From: Actinospica sp035552695
GTDB taxonomy: Bacteria; Actinomycetota; Actinomycetes; Streptomycetales; Catenulisporaceae
Direction of reading: 5' to 3'
Assembly: GCF_035552695.1 (NCBI RefSeq)
Contig: NZ_DASZKT010000011.1
Span: forward strand, 1 to 64,000
DNA: 64,000 bases
Shown here piece after piece: positions 36,160 through 43,685 of the stretch. The notes under the pieces were generated by a model. The model ran no database searches. It saw only the letters and a program-made list of their open reading frames with translations, and was not told the DNA's origin. Made by a program: the position numbers and the translations under genes. Position 1 is the stretch's first letter. Each line of letters starts with the position of its first letter.

Positions 36160-36906
36160 ATGACCTCAGAACCCGCACGCGCGACGTCGCCGCCGGGGGT
36201 GGGCGCGGTCTCGCCGGTGACCGCGGCGCGGGCCGTGGCCGACCGGCTGATCGCGGCCATCGCGGTGGGCGACTACAGCCCCGGCGAGCGGCTGCCGGCC
36301 GAGCGCGAGCTGGCGGCGATGCTGGAGGTCAGCCGGGTCACGGTGCGCGCGGCCCTCGCCGACCTGCGCGAGGCCGGATACGTCGAGGCGCGCCGCGGAC
36401 GCTCCGGCGGCTCGTTCGTGCGCACCGACTGGGGGACCCGCACCGCCGGCGCGGTGCAGTCGCTGCTCGGCGAGGAGTGGGGCCGTCTCGAAGAACTCTT
36501 CGACCTGCGCCGGCTGATCGAGTCGCTCGTCGCGCGCACCGCCGCCGAGCGGCACAGCCCGGCCGACGACGCCGCGATCCAGGCCGCCCTGCGGCGCTAC
36601 GAGCAGGCGCAGGACGGGGTCGCCGCCCGGGCCGCCGACGTGGAATTCCACCGCAGCATCGCCGAGGCCGCCCACAATCCGTCCCTCGCCGCGCTCAGCA
36701 GGCAGCTGTTGGCGCAGGTCAGCCTGGGTATCAGCCATGAGCCGTTCACCCCCGAGCTGCGCGACCGGGCGCTGCCGCACCACCGGGCGCTTGCCGCCGC
36801 GGTGACCGGCGGCGACCCGGACACCGCGGCGCACATCGCCCGCGACCATTTCCGGATCACCGAGGACGCGATCCGGACCGCCGTCGACCGCGCCGAAGAG
36901 GGCTGA
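36160..36906 (+). CDS. GntR-family regulator, FadR subfamily
   Basis: A 248-residue regulator. Residues about 20-90 are the GntR winged helix (YSPGERLPAERELAAMLEVS, RVTVRAALADLREAGYVEAR), and the C-terminal half is an all-helical FCD ligand domain with the metal-site Asp/His pattern (FDLRRLIESLVARTA, DVEFHRSIAEAAHNP, HHRALAAAVTGGD). FCD proteins sense carboxylates such as lactate, gluconate or amino acids. GGAGGA ten bases upstream fixes the ATG at 36160. Candidate targets are itself and the divergent hydrolase. Confidence 0.92.
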   Translation: MTSEPARATSPPGVGAVSPVTAARAVADRLIAAIAVGDYSPGERLPAERELAAMLEVSRVTVRAALADLREAGYVEARRGRSGGSFVRTDWGTRTAGAVQSLLGEEWGRLEELFDLRRLIESLVARTAAERHSPADDAAIQAALRRYEQAQDGVAARAADVEFHRSIAEAAHNPSLAALSRQLLAQVSLGISHEPFTPELRDRALPHHRALAAAVTGGDPDTAAHIARDHFRITEDAIRTAVDRAEEG

Positions 36907-36939
36907 GGTCCCGGCGAGGGGGAGCTGCGTCGGGCGGGG

Positions 36940-36964
36940 GGCCTCGGTCGAGCGGCCCGAGGCC
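36940..36964. terminator. Hairpin between convergent GntR and reductase genes
   Basis: GGCCTCGG (36940-36947) pairs with CCGAGGCC (36957-36964) around a nine-base loop, in the 66-base gap between two converging genes. A bidirectional intrinsic terminator is the simplest reading. Confidence 0.6.
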
Positions 36965-36972
36965 AGATCGTC

Positions 36973-37893
36973 TCAGGGCACGATGATGAGCTTTCCCCTT
37001 GTGTGCCCGCCCCGGCTCGCCTCGAAGGCCGCGCCGACCTTGTCCAACGGGTAGGTCTCCGCGACCTCGACCGTCAGCTTGCCCGCGTCGACCAGCGCGG
37101 CGAGCTCGGCCAGCTTCGCGCCGTCGGGCCGCACCCAGACCCACGCCCCGCCGTGCCCGCCCACGGACGGATCCGCGATCGACACGTGCCGTCCGCCGGG
37201 GGCGAGTACGGCCAGCGTCGTCTCCAGCTGACCGCCGACGAAGTCAGCGGCCGCCGTCACGCCGCTCGGACGCAGAGCCTTGATCCGCTCGACGACGCCC
37301 TCGCCGTACGTCACGGGCTCGCCGCCGAGACTGCGCACGAAGTCGTGGTTGCGCTCCGACGCCGTGCCGATCACCCGCGCCCCGCGCGCGACGCCGAGCT
37401 GCACGGCGATGCTCCCGACGCCGCCCGCCGCGCCGTGCACCAGCAGCACGTCGCCCGGACCGGCCTCGAGCCGGTCCATGCAGCGCAGCGCGCTCAACCC
37501 CGTCAACGGCAGCCCGGCCGCCTGAGCCCAGTCCAGCCCGGCGGGCTTGCGCGCCACCGAAGGCGCCGCCACCGCGACGTACTCGGCGAACGTGCCCGCG
37601 TGCACCACGTCCTTGCGCGCGTACGCCATCACCTCGTCGCCGACCGAGAATTCCGGCGTGTCCGGGCCCGTGCGGGTGACGACCCCCGCCACGTCCCAGC
37701 CCGGGATCACCGGGAAGACGGCGTCCATCATCGGGTCGAGGCCGCCCGCCATCACCTTCCAGTCCACCGGGTTGACCGAAGCCGCCTTGACCTCGATCAG
37801 CACCTGGCCGGGCCCCACCTTCGGGTCGGCGACCTCGCCGTACTTCAGCCGTGAGTCGTCGGGCGCGTAGGAGTCATATGTCACTGCTCGCAT
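36973..37893 (-). CDS. Zinc-independent NADP-dependent quinone oxidoreductase (MDR family)
   Basis: A 306-residue medium-chain reductase. The N-terminal GroES-like fold (AVTYDSYAPDDSRLKYGEV, ASVNPVDWKVMAGG, PVIPGWDVAGVV) is followed by a Rossmann fold with LLVHGAAGGVGSIAVQLG. There is no structural zinc Cys cluster, which places it with quinone reductases and enoyl reductases. It probably reduces quinones or enones with NADPH. It is transcribed alone, convergent with the GntR gene. Confidence 0.9.
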   Translation of the reverse strand: MRAVTYDSYAPDDSRLKYGEVADPKVGPGQVLIEVKAASVNPVDWKVMAGGLDPMMDAVFPVIPGWDVAGVVTRTGPDTPEFSVGDEVMAYARKDVVHAGTFAEYVAVAAPSVARKPAGLDWAQAAGLPLTGLSALRCMDRLEAGPGDVLLVHGAAGGVGSIAVQLGVARGARVIGTASERNHDFVRSLGGEPVTYGEGVVERIKALRPSGVTAAADFVGGQLETTLAVLAPGGRHVSIADPSVGGHGGAWVWVRPDGAKLAELAALVDAGKLTVEVAETYPLDKVGAAFEASRGGHTRGKLIIVP

Positions 37894-38024
37894 GGCCTCA
37901 GACTACGACACGGCCATCAAGCCTGCCCGGCGAAGAAGGCCCAGATAGGCGCGTGCTCCCCGCCAGAAGAATCGCCGCGGACCTGCCCGTCGGGACCGAA
38001 GGAGGCTTGCGAGAGTTTGTGCGA

Positions 38025-38948
38025 CTAGCCCTTGACCGCTCCCGTGAGGTTGAAGGCGCCGCCGAGGAACTTGGACAGCACGCCGTAGAGCGCGATGACC
38101 GGAGCGGTGTAGATGATGGAGAACGCCGCCAGCTGCCCGTAGGCGACCTCGCCGTACTGGGAGAAGAACGTGTAGATCGTCACCGAGGCGGGCTGCTTGT
38201 CCGGAGTCAGCAGCAGGATGAACGGGACGAAGAAGTTCCCCCACTGCATCACGAAGGTGAAGATGAACACGACCACGATGCCGGGGGCCATCAGCGGCAG
38301 CACCACACGCCACAGCGACTGGAGCCAGTTCGCGCCGTCGGTCCACGCCGCCTCCTCGAGGGAGACCGGCACGCCGTCCATGAAGTTCTTCGTCATCCAG
38401 ATCGCGAACGGCAGCGAACTGGCCGTCATGAACAGCACCGTCGCGGGCTCCGAGTCGACCAGGTTGAACCGCGCGTAGAGCGAGTACACCGGCACCATCA
38501 CGGCCGTGATCGGCAGGCCCGTGGCGAACAGGATCGTGTACAGGAACGAGCGGCCGAAGCGCATGTGGAAGCGGGAGAGCGGATACGCGGCCAGCGCCGA
38601 GCACACCACCGTCAGCAGCGCCGTGCCGCCGGAGAGAATCAGCGAATTGAGCATCGGCTGGTAGACGGTGGCGACGTTCAAGATCGCCTTGAAGTTGGCC
38701 AGGGTGAAGTGCCAGGTCGGTGTCGCGTTCAGGCCGGAGCCGGTCTCGATCGAGGAGAGGATCAGCCAGGCGAACGGAAGCAGGAACGCCAGGAACAGCA
38801 CCAGGATCACCGCGTACGACGCGAGGGCCGCGGGACCCTTCTTCGGCGACGTGATCCCGCTCGCGACACCGCGGCCACCGCCTCGCCGGCGCTGGGTGCG
38901 CGTCCGCGCGAAGGCCGTGCTCGATTGTTCGCTCGCAAGCTCGCTCAC
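38025..38948 (-). CDS. ABC sugar transporter permease, MalG type
   Basis: A 307-residue membrane permease of the carbohydrate uptake family CUT1. It has about six membrane helices (ILVLFLAFLLPFAWLILSS is the first) and the cytoplasmic EAA loop SLEEAAWTDGANWLQSLWRV that docks the ATPase. GTG at 38948 overlaps the stop of the upstream permease gene by four bases (GTGA) and follows GGAGG, so translation is coupled. It is the last gene of an SBP-permease-permease operon. No ATPase gene is present; actinomycete CUT1 importers commonly share an MsiK ATPase encoded elsewhere. Confidence 0.93.
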   Translation of the reverse strand: MSELASEQSSTAFARTRTQRRRGGGRGVASGITSPKKGPAALASYAVILVLFLAFLLPFAWLILSSIETGSGLNATPTWHFTLANFKAILNVATVYQPMLNSLILSGGTALLTVVCSALAAYPLSRFHMRFGRSFLYTILFATGLPITAVMVPVYSLYARFNLVDSEPATVLFMTASSLPFAIWMTKNFMDGVPVSLEEAAWTDGANWLQSLWRVVLPLMAPGIVVVFIFTFVMQWGNFFVPFILLLTPDKQPASVTIYTFFSQYGEVAYGQLAAFSIIYTAPVIALYGVLSKFLGGAFNLTGAVKG

Positions 38949-39871
38949 GAGTCCTCCAGTTTGATCAGGCGCAGGTAGATCAGCGAGAACAGGGCGCCGA
39001 GCACGAGCAGCACCAGGGCCATCGCGGTGCCGTATCCCAGCTGGTAGAACTGGAAGGCCTCCTGGTACATGTACAGCGGTGTGGTCGAGCTGGCGGTGCC
39101 CGGGCCGCCGCCGGTCATCACGTAGATGAGGCCGAAGCTGGCGAGGGTCTGCAGCGTGATCAGCATCAGGTTGCTGACGATCGATCGGCGGATCAGGGGT
39201 ATGGTCACGTAGCGCAGCCGCTGCCAGGAGGAGGCGCCGTCGACCGCGGCCGCTTCCAGCAGTTCCGGCGGCACGTCCGAGAGCGCGGCCGAGTAGACCA
39301 GCATGGAGAACGCCGTGCCGCGCCAGGTGTTGGCCAGGATCACCGCGAGCATCGGCATCGTGTAGAGCCAGTCCTGGGACAGCCCGAGATGGCCGAGGAT
39401 CGCGTTCAGCGTGCCGGTCTTGTAGAGGAAGGCGTACCAGGCGAACCCGGCCACCACCTCGGGCACCACCCACGCGCCGATCACGACGCCGTTCACGATC
39501 GTGCGCACGAGCCGGTTGCGGCCGCGCAGGATCAGCGCGAGCAGCATGCCGAGCAGGTTCTGCCCGATCACCGCGGACCCGATCACGAAGACGACGGTCA
39601 GTTCCAGCGACTTGACGAACGCCGGGTCGGCGAACATCCGGCGGAAGTTCGCCAGGCCGGTGAACTGCGTCGTGGCCGAGCCGGACAGCGCCATGTTGGT
39701 GAACGCCGTGTACGCGCTCCAGATCAGCGGCCCGGCGAAGAAGATCGCCAGCAGCAGCAGGGCGGGACCGAGCGGCAGCAGCCGGCTGAACGTGCGGCGG
39801 ACGCGGCGCGGGCGGCGCGCACCACCCTTCATGGGGATGCGCGCCGTCTGCTGTTGTGTCGCGACCGTCAT
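38945..39871 (-). CDS. ABC sugar transporter permease, MalF type
   Basis: A 308-residue CUT1 permease with a basic N-terminus (KGGARRPRRVRR), a first helix LLPLGPALLLLAIFFAGPLIW and the EAA loop ELLEAAAVDGASSWQRLRYV. It pairs with the MalG-type gene to form the membrane channel. Its ATG at 39871 overlaps the stop of the binding-protein gene by four bases (ATGA), and it overlaps the next permease gene likewise, so the three genes form a tight translationally coupled operon. Confidence 0.93.
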   Translation of the reverse strand: MTVATQQQTARIPMKGGARRPRRVRRTFSRLLPLGPALLLLAIFFAGPLIWSAYTAFTNMALSGSATTQFTGLANFRRMFADPAFVKSLELTVVFVIGSAVIGQNLLGMLLALILRGRNRLVRTIVNGVVIGAWVVPEVVAGFAWYAFLYKTGTLNAILGHLGLSQDWLYTMPMLAVILANTWRGTAFSMLVYSAALSDVPPELLEAAAVDGASSWQRLRYVTIPLIRRSIVSNLMLITLQTLASFGLIYVMTGGGPGTASSTTPLYMYQEAFQFYQLGYGTAMALVLLVLGALFSLIYLRLIKLEDS

Positions 39872-41235
39872 GAGCCCGATGCCACGTTCGACGAACCGGC
39901 GATGCCGTTCACCTGCTGCGCGAGCGTGGACATCGCCGAGGACGGCGAGGCCTGGCCGGTCATCACCGACTCCATCGCGACCTGGATCTGGTCCGAGATC
40001 TGCGGATAGACGGTGTAGGCGGGCCGGAAGTGCGTCACCTTCACCAGGTTCGTGAAGAAGCCGGTGGTCGGGTTGGTGGACAGGTACTTCGGATCCGCGG
40101 CCACGTCGGTCCGCTCGGCGATCTGGCTGGCGATGATGTCGTAGTTGAGCGCGTTCTCCTTGTTCTCGGCCAGGGACACGAAGTTGAACGCGGCCTGCTT
40201 GTTCGCGGAGTGCGAGCCGACCGACAGGACCCAGCCGCCGGACATGCTCGTCGAACCGGGGGCCTGGCCGTTCTGCGTCGGCATCGCGGCCACGCCCAGC
40301 GTGGAGGACCACGCGGGCCACGGCTTGGTGCCGGTCGGGGCCCAGTTGCCCGGGAGCCACGAACCGTCGAGGTCGATCGCCAACTTGCTGGAGGGGAGCA
40401 GCTCGGTCGCGACGGTCGTGCCGAAGTTCGGGTTCAGCGCGTCCTGCACGTCGGGCGCGAGACCGGTCGTGTACACCTGCTTGACGAAGTTCAGCGAGGC
40501 GAGCATGCCGGGCGTGGACGGCATCCACTTCTTCGTGGACGAGTCGTAGAGCTGGTCGGCCGTGCCGTAGAGCAGCATCTCAAGGCCCTGCATCGTGGCG
40601 CCCTCGCCGGAGCCCTTGCCCGAGTAGACGTTGATCGGGGTCACGCCGGGCAGCTTGGCCTTGATCGTCTCGGCGGCGGAGAGCACGTCGGCCCAGCTCT
40701 TCGGCTGCCAGGGCACGGATATGCCGGCCTGCTTGAACAGGGTCTTGTTGTAGTAGAGGGCACGCGTGTCGGTGCCCATCGGGACGCCGTAGGTCTTGCC
40801 GTCCGAGCCGACCGCCGCGGCCTTCGCGGTGGGCGTGAACTGGCTCCAGTCGGACCACGAGGACAGGTAGGAGTCGAGTGGCGCGAGGTAGCCGGCCTGG
40901 ATGTCCGAGTTGATCAGGAAGGTGTCCTCGTACATCACGTCCGGCGCCGTGGACCCGGACCGGTTCATCAGGGTGAGCTTGGTGTAGTAGTCGTTCTCAG
41001 AGGCCTGAATCGGCTCGAGCTTGACGGTGTAGCCCGGATTCGCCTTCTCGTACTGCGTCTTGAGCGACTGCATCTCCGTGTTGAGCTGGGTGAAGTCGCC
41101 GTACTCCTGGTAGGCCACGGTGATCGTCTTCGCGCCGCCCGATGACGAGCCCGAGGAGAGCGTGCACCCGGTGAGGCTCGCGGCCCCGAGCAGCAGCGTG
41201 CCCGCTGCCGCGACGATCTTTCTGCGTCCTTGCAT
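39868..41235 (-). CDS. Extracellular sugar-binding lipoprotein (CUT1 family)
   Basis: A 455-residue solute-binding lipoprotein. The signal peptide (RRKIVAAAGTLLLGAASLTGC) ends in a lipobox with the acylated Cys, followed by a Ser/Gly tether and the binding domain (KTITVAYQEYGDFTQLNTEM, YEDTFLINSDIQAGYLAPLD, GVPMGTDTRALYYNKTLF). It delivers an unknown oligosaccharide or sugar to the two permeases encoded downstream. GGAGATCTCA precedes the ATG at 41235. Two copies of a ROK-type operator lie between this gene and the divergent ROK regulator gene. Confidence 0.93.
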   Translation of the reverse strand: MQGRRKIVAAAGTLLLGAASLTGCTLSSGSSSGGAKTITVAYQEYGDFTQLNTEMQSLKTQYEKANPGYTVKLEPIQASENDYYTKLTLMNRSGSTAPDVMYEDTFLINSDIQAGYLAPLDSYLSSWSDWSQFTPTAKAAAVGSDGKTYGVPMGTDTRALYYNKTLFKQAGISVPWQPKSWADVLSAAETIKAKLPGVTPINVYSGKGSGEGATMQGLEMLLYGTADQLYDSSTKKWMPSTPGMLASLNFVKQVYTTGLAPDVQDALNPNFGTTVATELLPSSKLAIDLDGSWLPGNWAPTGTKPWPAWSSTLGVAAMPTQNGQAPGSTSMSGGWVLSVGSHSANKQAAFNFVSLAENKENALNYDIIASQIAERTDVAADPKYLSTNPTTGFFTNLVKVTHFRPAYTVYPQISDQIQVAMESVMTGQASPSSAMSTLAQQVNGIAGSSNVASGS

Positions 41236-41288
41236 TGAGATCTCCTGTCCGTGACGCCGGTGTGACGGGGGAGCGATCGCTGCTCCGT

Positions 41289-41314
41289 TACGTAAGTCCA
41301 TTTGATTTACGAAG
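41289..41314. promoter_or_regulatory. ROK operator copy 1 (importer side)
   Basis: A 26-base element with outer arms TACGTAA and TTACGAA around TCCATTTGAT, 54 bases upstream of the binding-protein start. It matches the second element at 41414 at 21 of 26 positions. The two AT-rich copies stand out in GC-rich DNA and bracket the divergent promoters. Confidence 0.75.
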
Positions 41315-41413
41315 TCAAGACCGGTGTTGAATCGTTATTGTAAACCCCGTGTTATCAGGGCAAATCGGGCCGTATGATGGGTAATCAGCCCGGGGATTGA
41401 TCGTGCCACTTCC

Positions 41414-41439
41414 TTCGTAAATCCATTTGATGTACAAAC
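41414..41439. promoter_or_regulatory. ROK operator copy 2 (regulator side)
   Basis: A 26-base element with TTCGTAA, the shared core ATCCATTTGAT and TACAAA, 38 bases upstream of the ROK regulator start. Direct-repeat partner of the element at 41289. Position suggests autoregulation of the repressor and control of the importer by the same protein. Confidence 0.75.
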
Positions 41440-41476
41440 ACTTCGGAGCGGATGGCCCGGGAGGTCAGGAGTACGC

Positions 41477-42727
41477 ATGCGGCAGCAGTCGGGAACGAAT
41501 CTGCCGAAAGTGGGCAGCTACAACCAGAACGTGGTGCTCGACGCGATCAGGTCCTCGGGCGCGACCAGCCGGGTCGAGCTCGCCGAGCGCACGGGTCTGA
41601 CCGCGCAGACCATCTCGGTGATCGTGCGGCGGCTGCTGACCGACGGTCTGGTGCGCGAGGACGGCGCGCGGCCTTCGGTCGGCCCGTCCGGCGGCGGCAA
41701 GCCGCGCACGACGCTGCGGGTCGAGCCCACCGCGGGTTACGCCGTGGGCCTGCACTTCGATCCCGGCCAGATCGCCGCGGTGCTGGTGGATCTCGCGGGC
41801 AGCGTGCTCGCCGAAACGCGCCGCGAGGTGCACCACTCGGTGCAGCCCGAGGAGGCGGTGGAGCTGATGGGCAAGGCCGTGCGCAAGGTGGTGCGCGAGG
41901 CCGGAATACCGCGGCGCAGGATGCTCGGCGTCGGCCTCGCCTGCCCGGGCCCGATCGACCAGAATCTCGGCCTGGTGCTGTATCCGCCGCGGCTGGCGGG
42001 CTGGGAGCGGGTGCCGCTCGGCACGCTGCTCGAGGAGAGCACCGGCAGTCCCGTGACCATAGACAACGACGCTACCGCCGCGGCGATCGGCGAGCGCTGG
42101 TCGGGCGTGGCACGGAATGTCGGCAATTTCGTCTATTTGTATATGGGGACTGGTATCGGAGGTGGTCTTTTTCTCGGTAACCAGGTCTATCGCGGGCCGT
42201 ACCGCAACGCCGCGGAACTCGGGCACATCGCCGTCGCCCCGGACGGTCCCCAGTGTTACTGCGGCAATCGCGGCTGCCTCGAGGCCGTCGCGTGCCCCGA
42301 CGCCATGGTCGCCGACGCACACAAGCTGCTCGCGGACGGCGGCGGGGGAACGCTCGCGGCCGCCTACGCGCGCGACCCGGCGTCAGTGGACCACGATGCG
42401 TTGTGCGCGGCTGCCGCCGCCGGGGATCCGCTGGCCCGCACGGTCGTGGACCGGGTCGCGGGCTACCTTTCGGACGTCGCGGTGAGCGTGGCGAACATGC
42501 TGGACGTCGAGCTGTTCGTGCTCGGCGGCCCGGCGCTCGGCCCGGTCGGCGGGATCTACCGCGAGGCGATCGACGAGGCGCTCTCGGCCCGCCCGATCGC
42601 CCGCCGCGTGCATAAGGCCCCTGTCTCGCTCTCCCCGGCGGGCAGCGGCGCGGGCGCGATCGGCGCCGCCTCGCTCGTCTTCCACCGCGCCTTCGCCCCC
42701 CAGTTGACGACGCTGCTCAACCCGTGA
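41477..42727 (+). CDS. ROK-family repressor of the adjacent sugar importer
   Basis: A 416-residue ROK repressor. The winged helix is at about residues 12-75 (SYNQNVVLDAIRSSGATSR, VELAERTGLTAQTISVIVRR). The ROK domain has the zinc signature CYCGNRGCLEA at about 258-268 and the sugar-contact GTGIGGGLFL region. AGGAG before the ATG at 41477 supports the start. It is divergent from the importer operon and is followed by a ROK kinase gene 28 bases on, so the sugar released by the importer is the probable inducer. The two operator copies in the spacer support direct control. Confidence 0.92.
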   Translation: MRQQSGTNLPKVGSYNQNVVLDAIRSSGATSRVELAERTGLTAQTISVIVRRLLTDGLVREDGARPSVGPSGGGKPRTTLRVEPTAGYAVGLHFDPGQIAAVLVDLAGSVLAETRREVHHSVQPEEAVELMGKAVRKVVREAGIPRRRMLGVGLACPGPIDQNLGLVLYPPRLAGWERVPLGTLLEESTGSPVTIDNDATAAAIGERWSGVARNVGNFVYLYMGTGIGGGLFLGNQVYRGPYRNAAELGHIAVAPDGPQCYCGNRGCLEAVACPDAMVADAHKLLADGGGGTLAAAYARDPASVDHDALCAAAAAGDPLARTVVDRVAGYLSDVAVSVANMLDVELFVLGGPALGPVGGIYREAIDEALSARPIARRVHKAPVSLSPAGSGAGAIGAASLVFHRAFAPQLTTLLNP

Positions 42728-42755
42728 GCCGCCCCCATCCCGAGAGGACCGAGCC

Positions 42756-43676
42756 GTGACCGAGGCTTCCCCGATCCTGGCGATCGACATCGGGGGCACC
42801 AAGCTCGCCGCCGCGCTCGTGGCGAACGGCGTGGTCCTGCGGCGAGCCGAGATCCCGACCCCGGCGGCCCCGCCGAGCGAGCGCCATACCGTCGCCAACA
42901 CCCTGATAGACCTCGCTGAACAGGTTGTCGCCGACGACCGTCCCCGGGCCATCGGCCTCGCCTCCGCGGGCCCGCTGGACCTGGCCGCGGGCACCGTGAG
43001 CCCGGTGAACATCCCGTCCTGGCGCGACTTCCCGCTCCGCGAGAGCGTGGCCGCCGCCTTCCCGGGCGCGCGGACCGTGCTGGTCGGCGACGCCGTGGCC
43101 GCGGCCGTGGGCGAGCACTGGCGCGGGGCGGGCAGCGGCACGGCCGCGATGCTCGGCATCGTCGTGTCCACCGGCGTCGGCGGCGGCCTGGTCCTCGACG
43201 GCCGGGTTTACTCGGGACCGACCGGAAACGCGGGCCACTTCGGGCACATCCCGACGGACGGCGAGCCGGTCCGCTGCGTCTGCGGCATGACAGGATGCGT
43301 AGAGGCACTGGCCAGCGGGCCTTCGATGGTCCGCTGGGCGAAGCGGCAGGGCTGGCGCGGCGGCGAGCCGGATCTCGACGCGCGAGTGCTGGCGCAGGAC
43401 GCCCACGCCGGGGACGAGACCGCGCTGGCCGCCTTCGACCGCGCGGCCGACGCGCTGGCCTGCGGCATCGTCGGCGCGGCGGCGCTGGTCGACCTCGACG
43501 TGGTCGTCATCGGCGGCGGCGTCGCGGCGGCGGGCCCGGTGCTCATCGATCCGCTCCGGGCCCACCTCAAGCGCCGCGCCTCGCTCGGCTTCGTCCAGCG
43601 AATCAGGGCCCTGCCGGGAACCCTGGGCCGCGACGCCGGCCTGATCGGCGCCGCCCGCTGCGCCCTGGACGGCTAG
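42756..43676 (+). CDS. ROK-family sugar kinase
   Basis: A 306-residue kinase without a DNA-binding domain, so an enzyme rather than a regulator. ATP and sugar motifs are AIDIGGTKLAAAL near the start, VSTGVGGGLVLDGRVYSGP, the zinc loop CVCGMTGCVEALASGPS, and NAGHFGHIP for the sugar. It probably phosphorylates glucose, N-acetylglucosamine, N-acetylmannosamine or a related hexose brought in by the adjacent importer. GTG at 42756 follows GAGAGGACC. It is likely co-transcribed with the ROK repressor gene. Confidence 0.9.
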   Translation: MTEASPILAIDIGGTKLAAALVANGVVLRRAEIPTPAAPPSERHTVANTLIDLAEQVVADDRPRAIGLASAGPLDLAAGTVSPVNIPSWRDFPLRESVAAAFPGARTVLVGDAVAAAVGEHWRGAGSGTAAMLGIVVSTGVGGGLVLDGRVYSGPTGNAGHFGHIPTDGEPVRCVCGMTGCVEALASGPSMVRWAKRQGWRGGEPDLDARVLAQDAHAGDETALAAFDRAADALACGIVGAAALVDLDVVVIGGGVAAAGPVLIDPLRAHLKRRASLGFVQRIRALPGTLGRDAGLIGAARCALDG

Positions 43677-43685
43677 TGTGACGCA

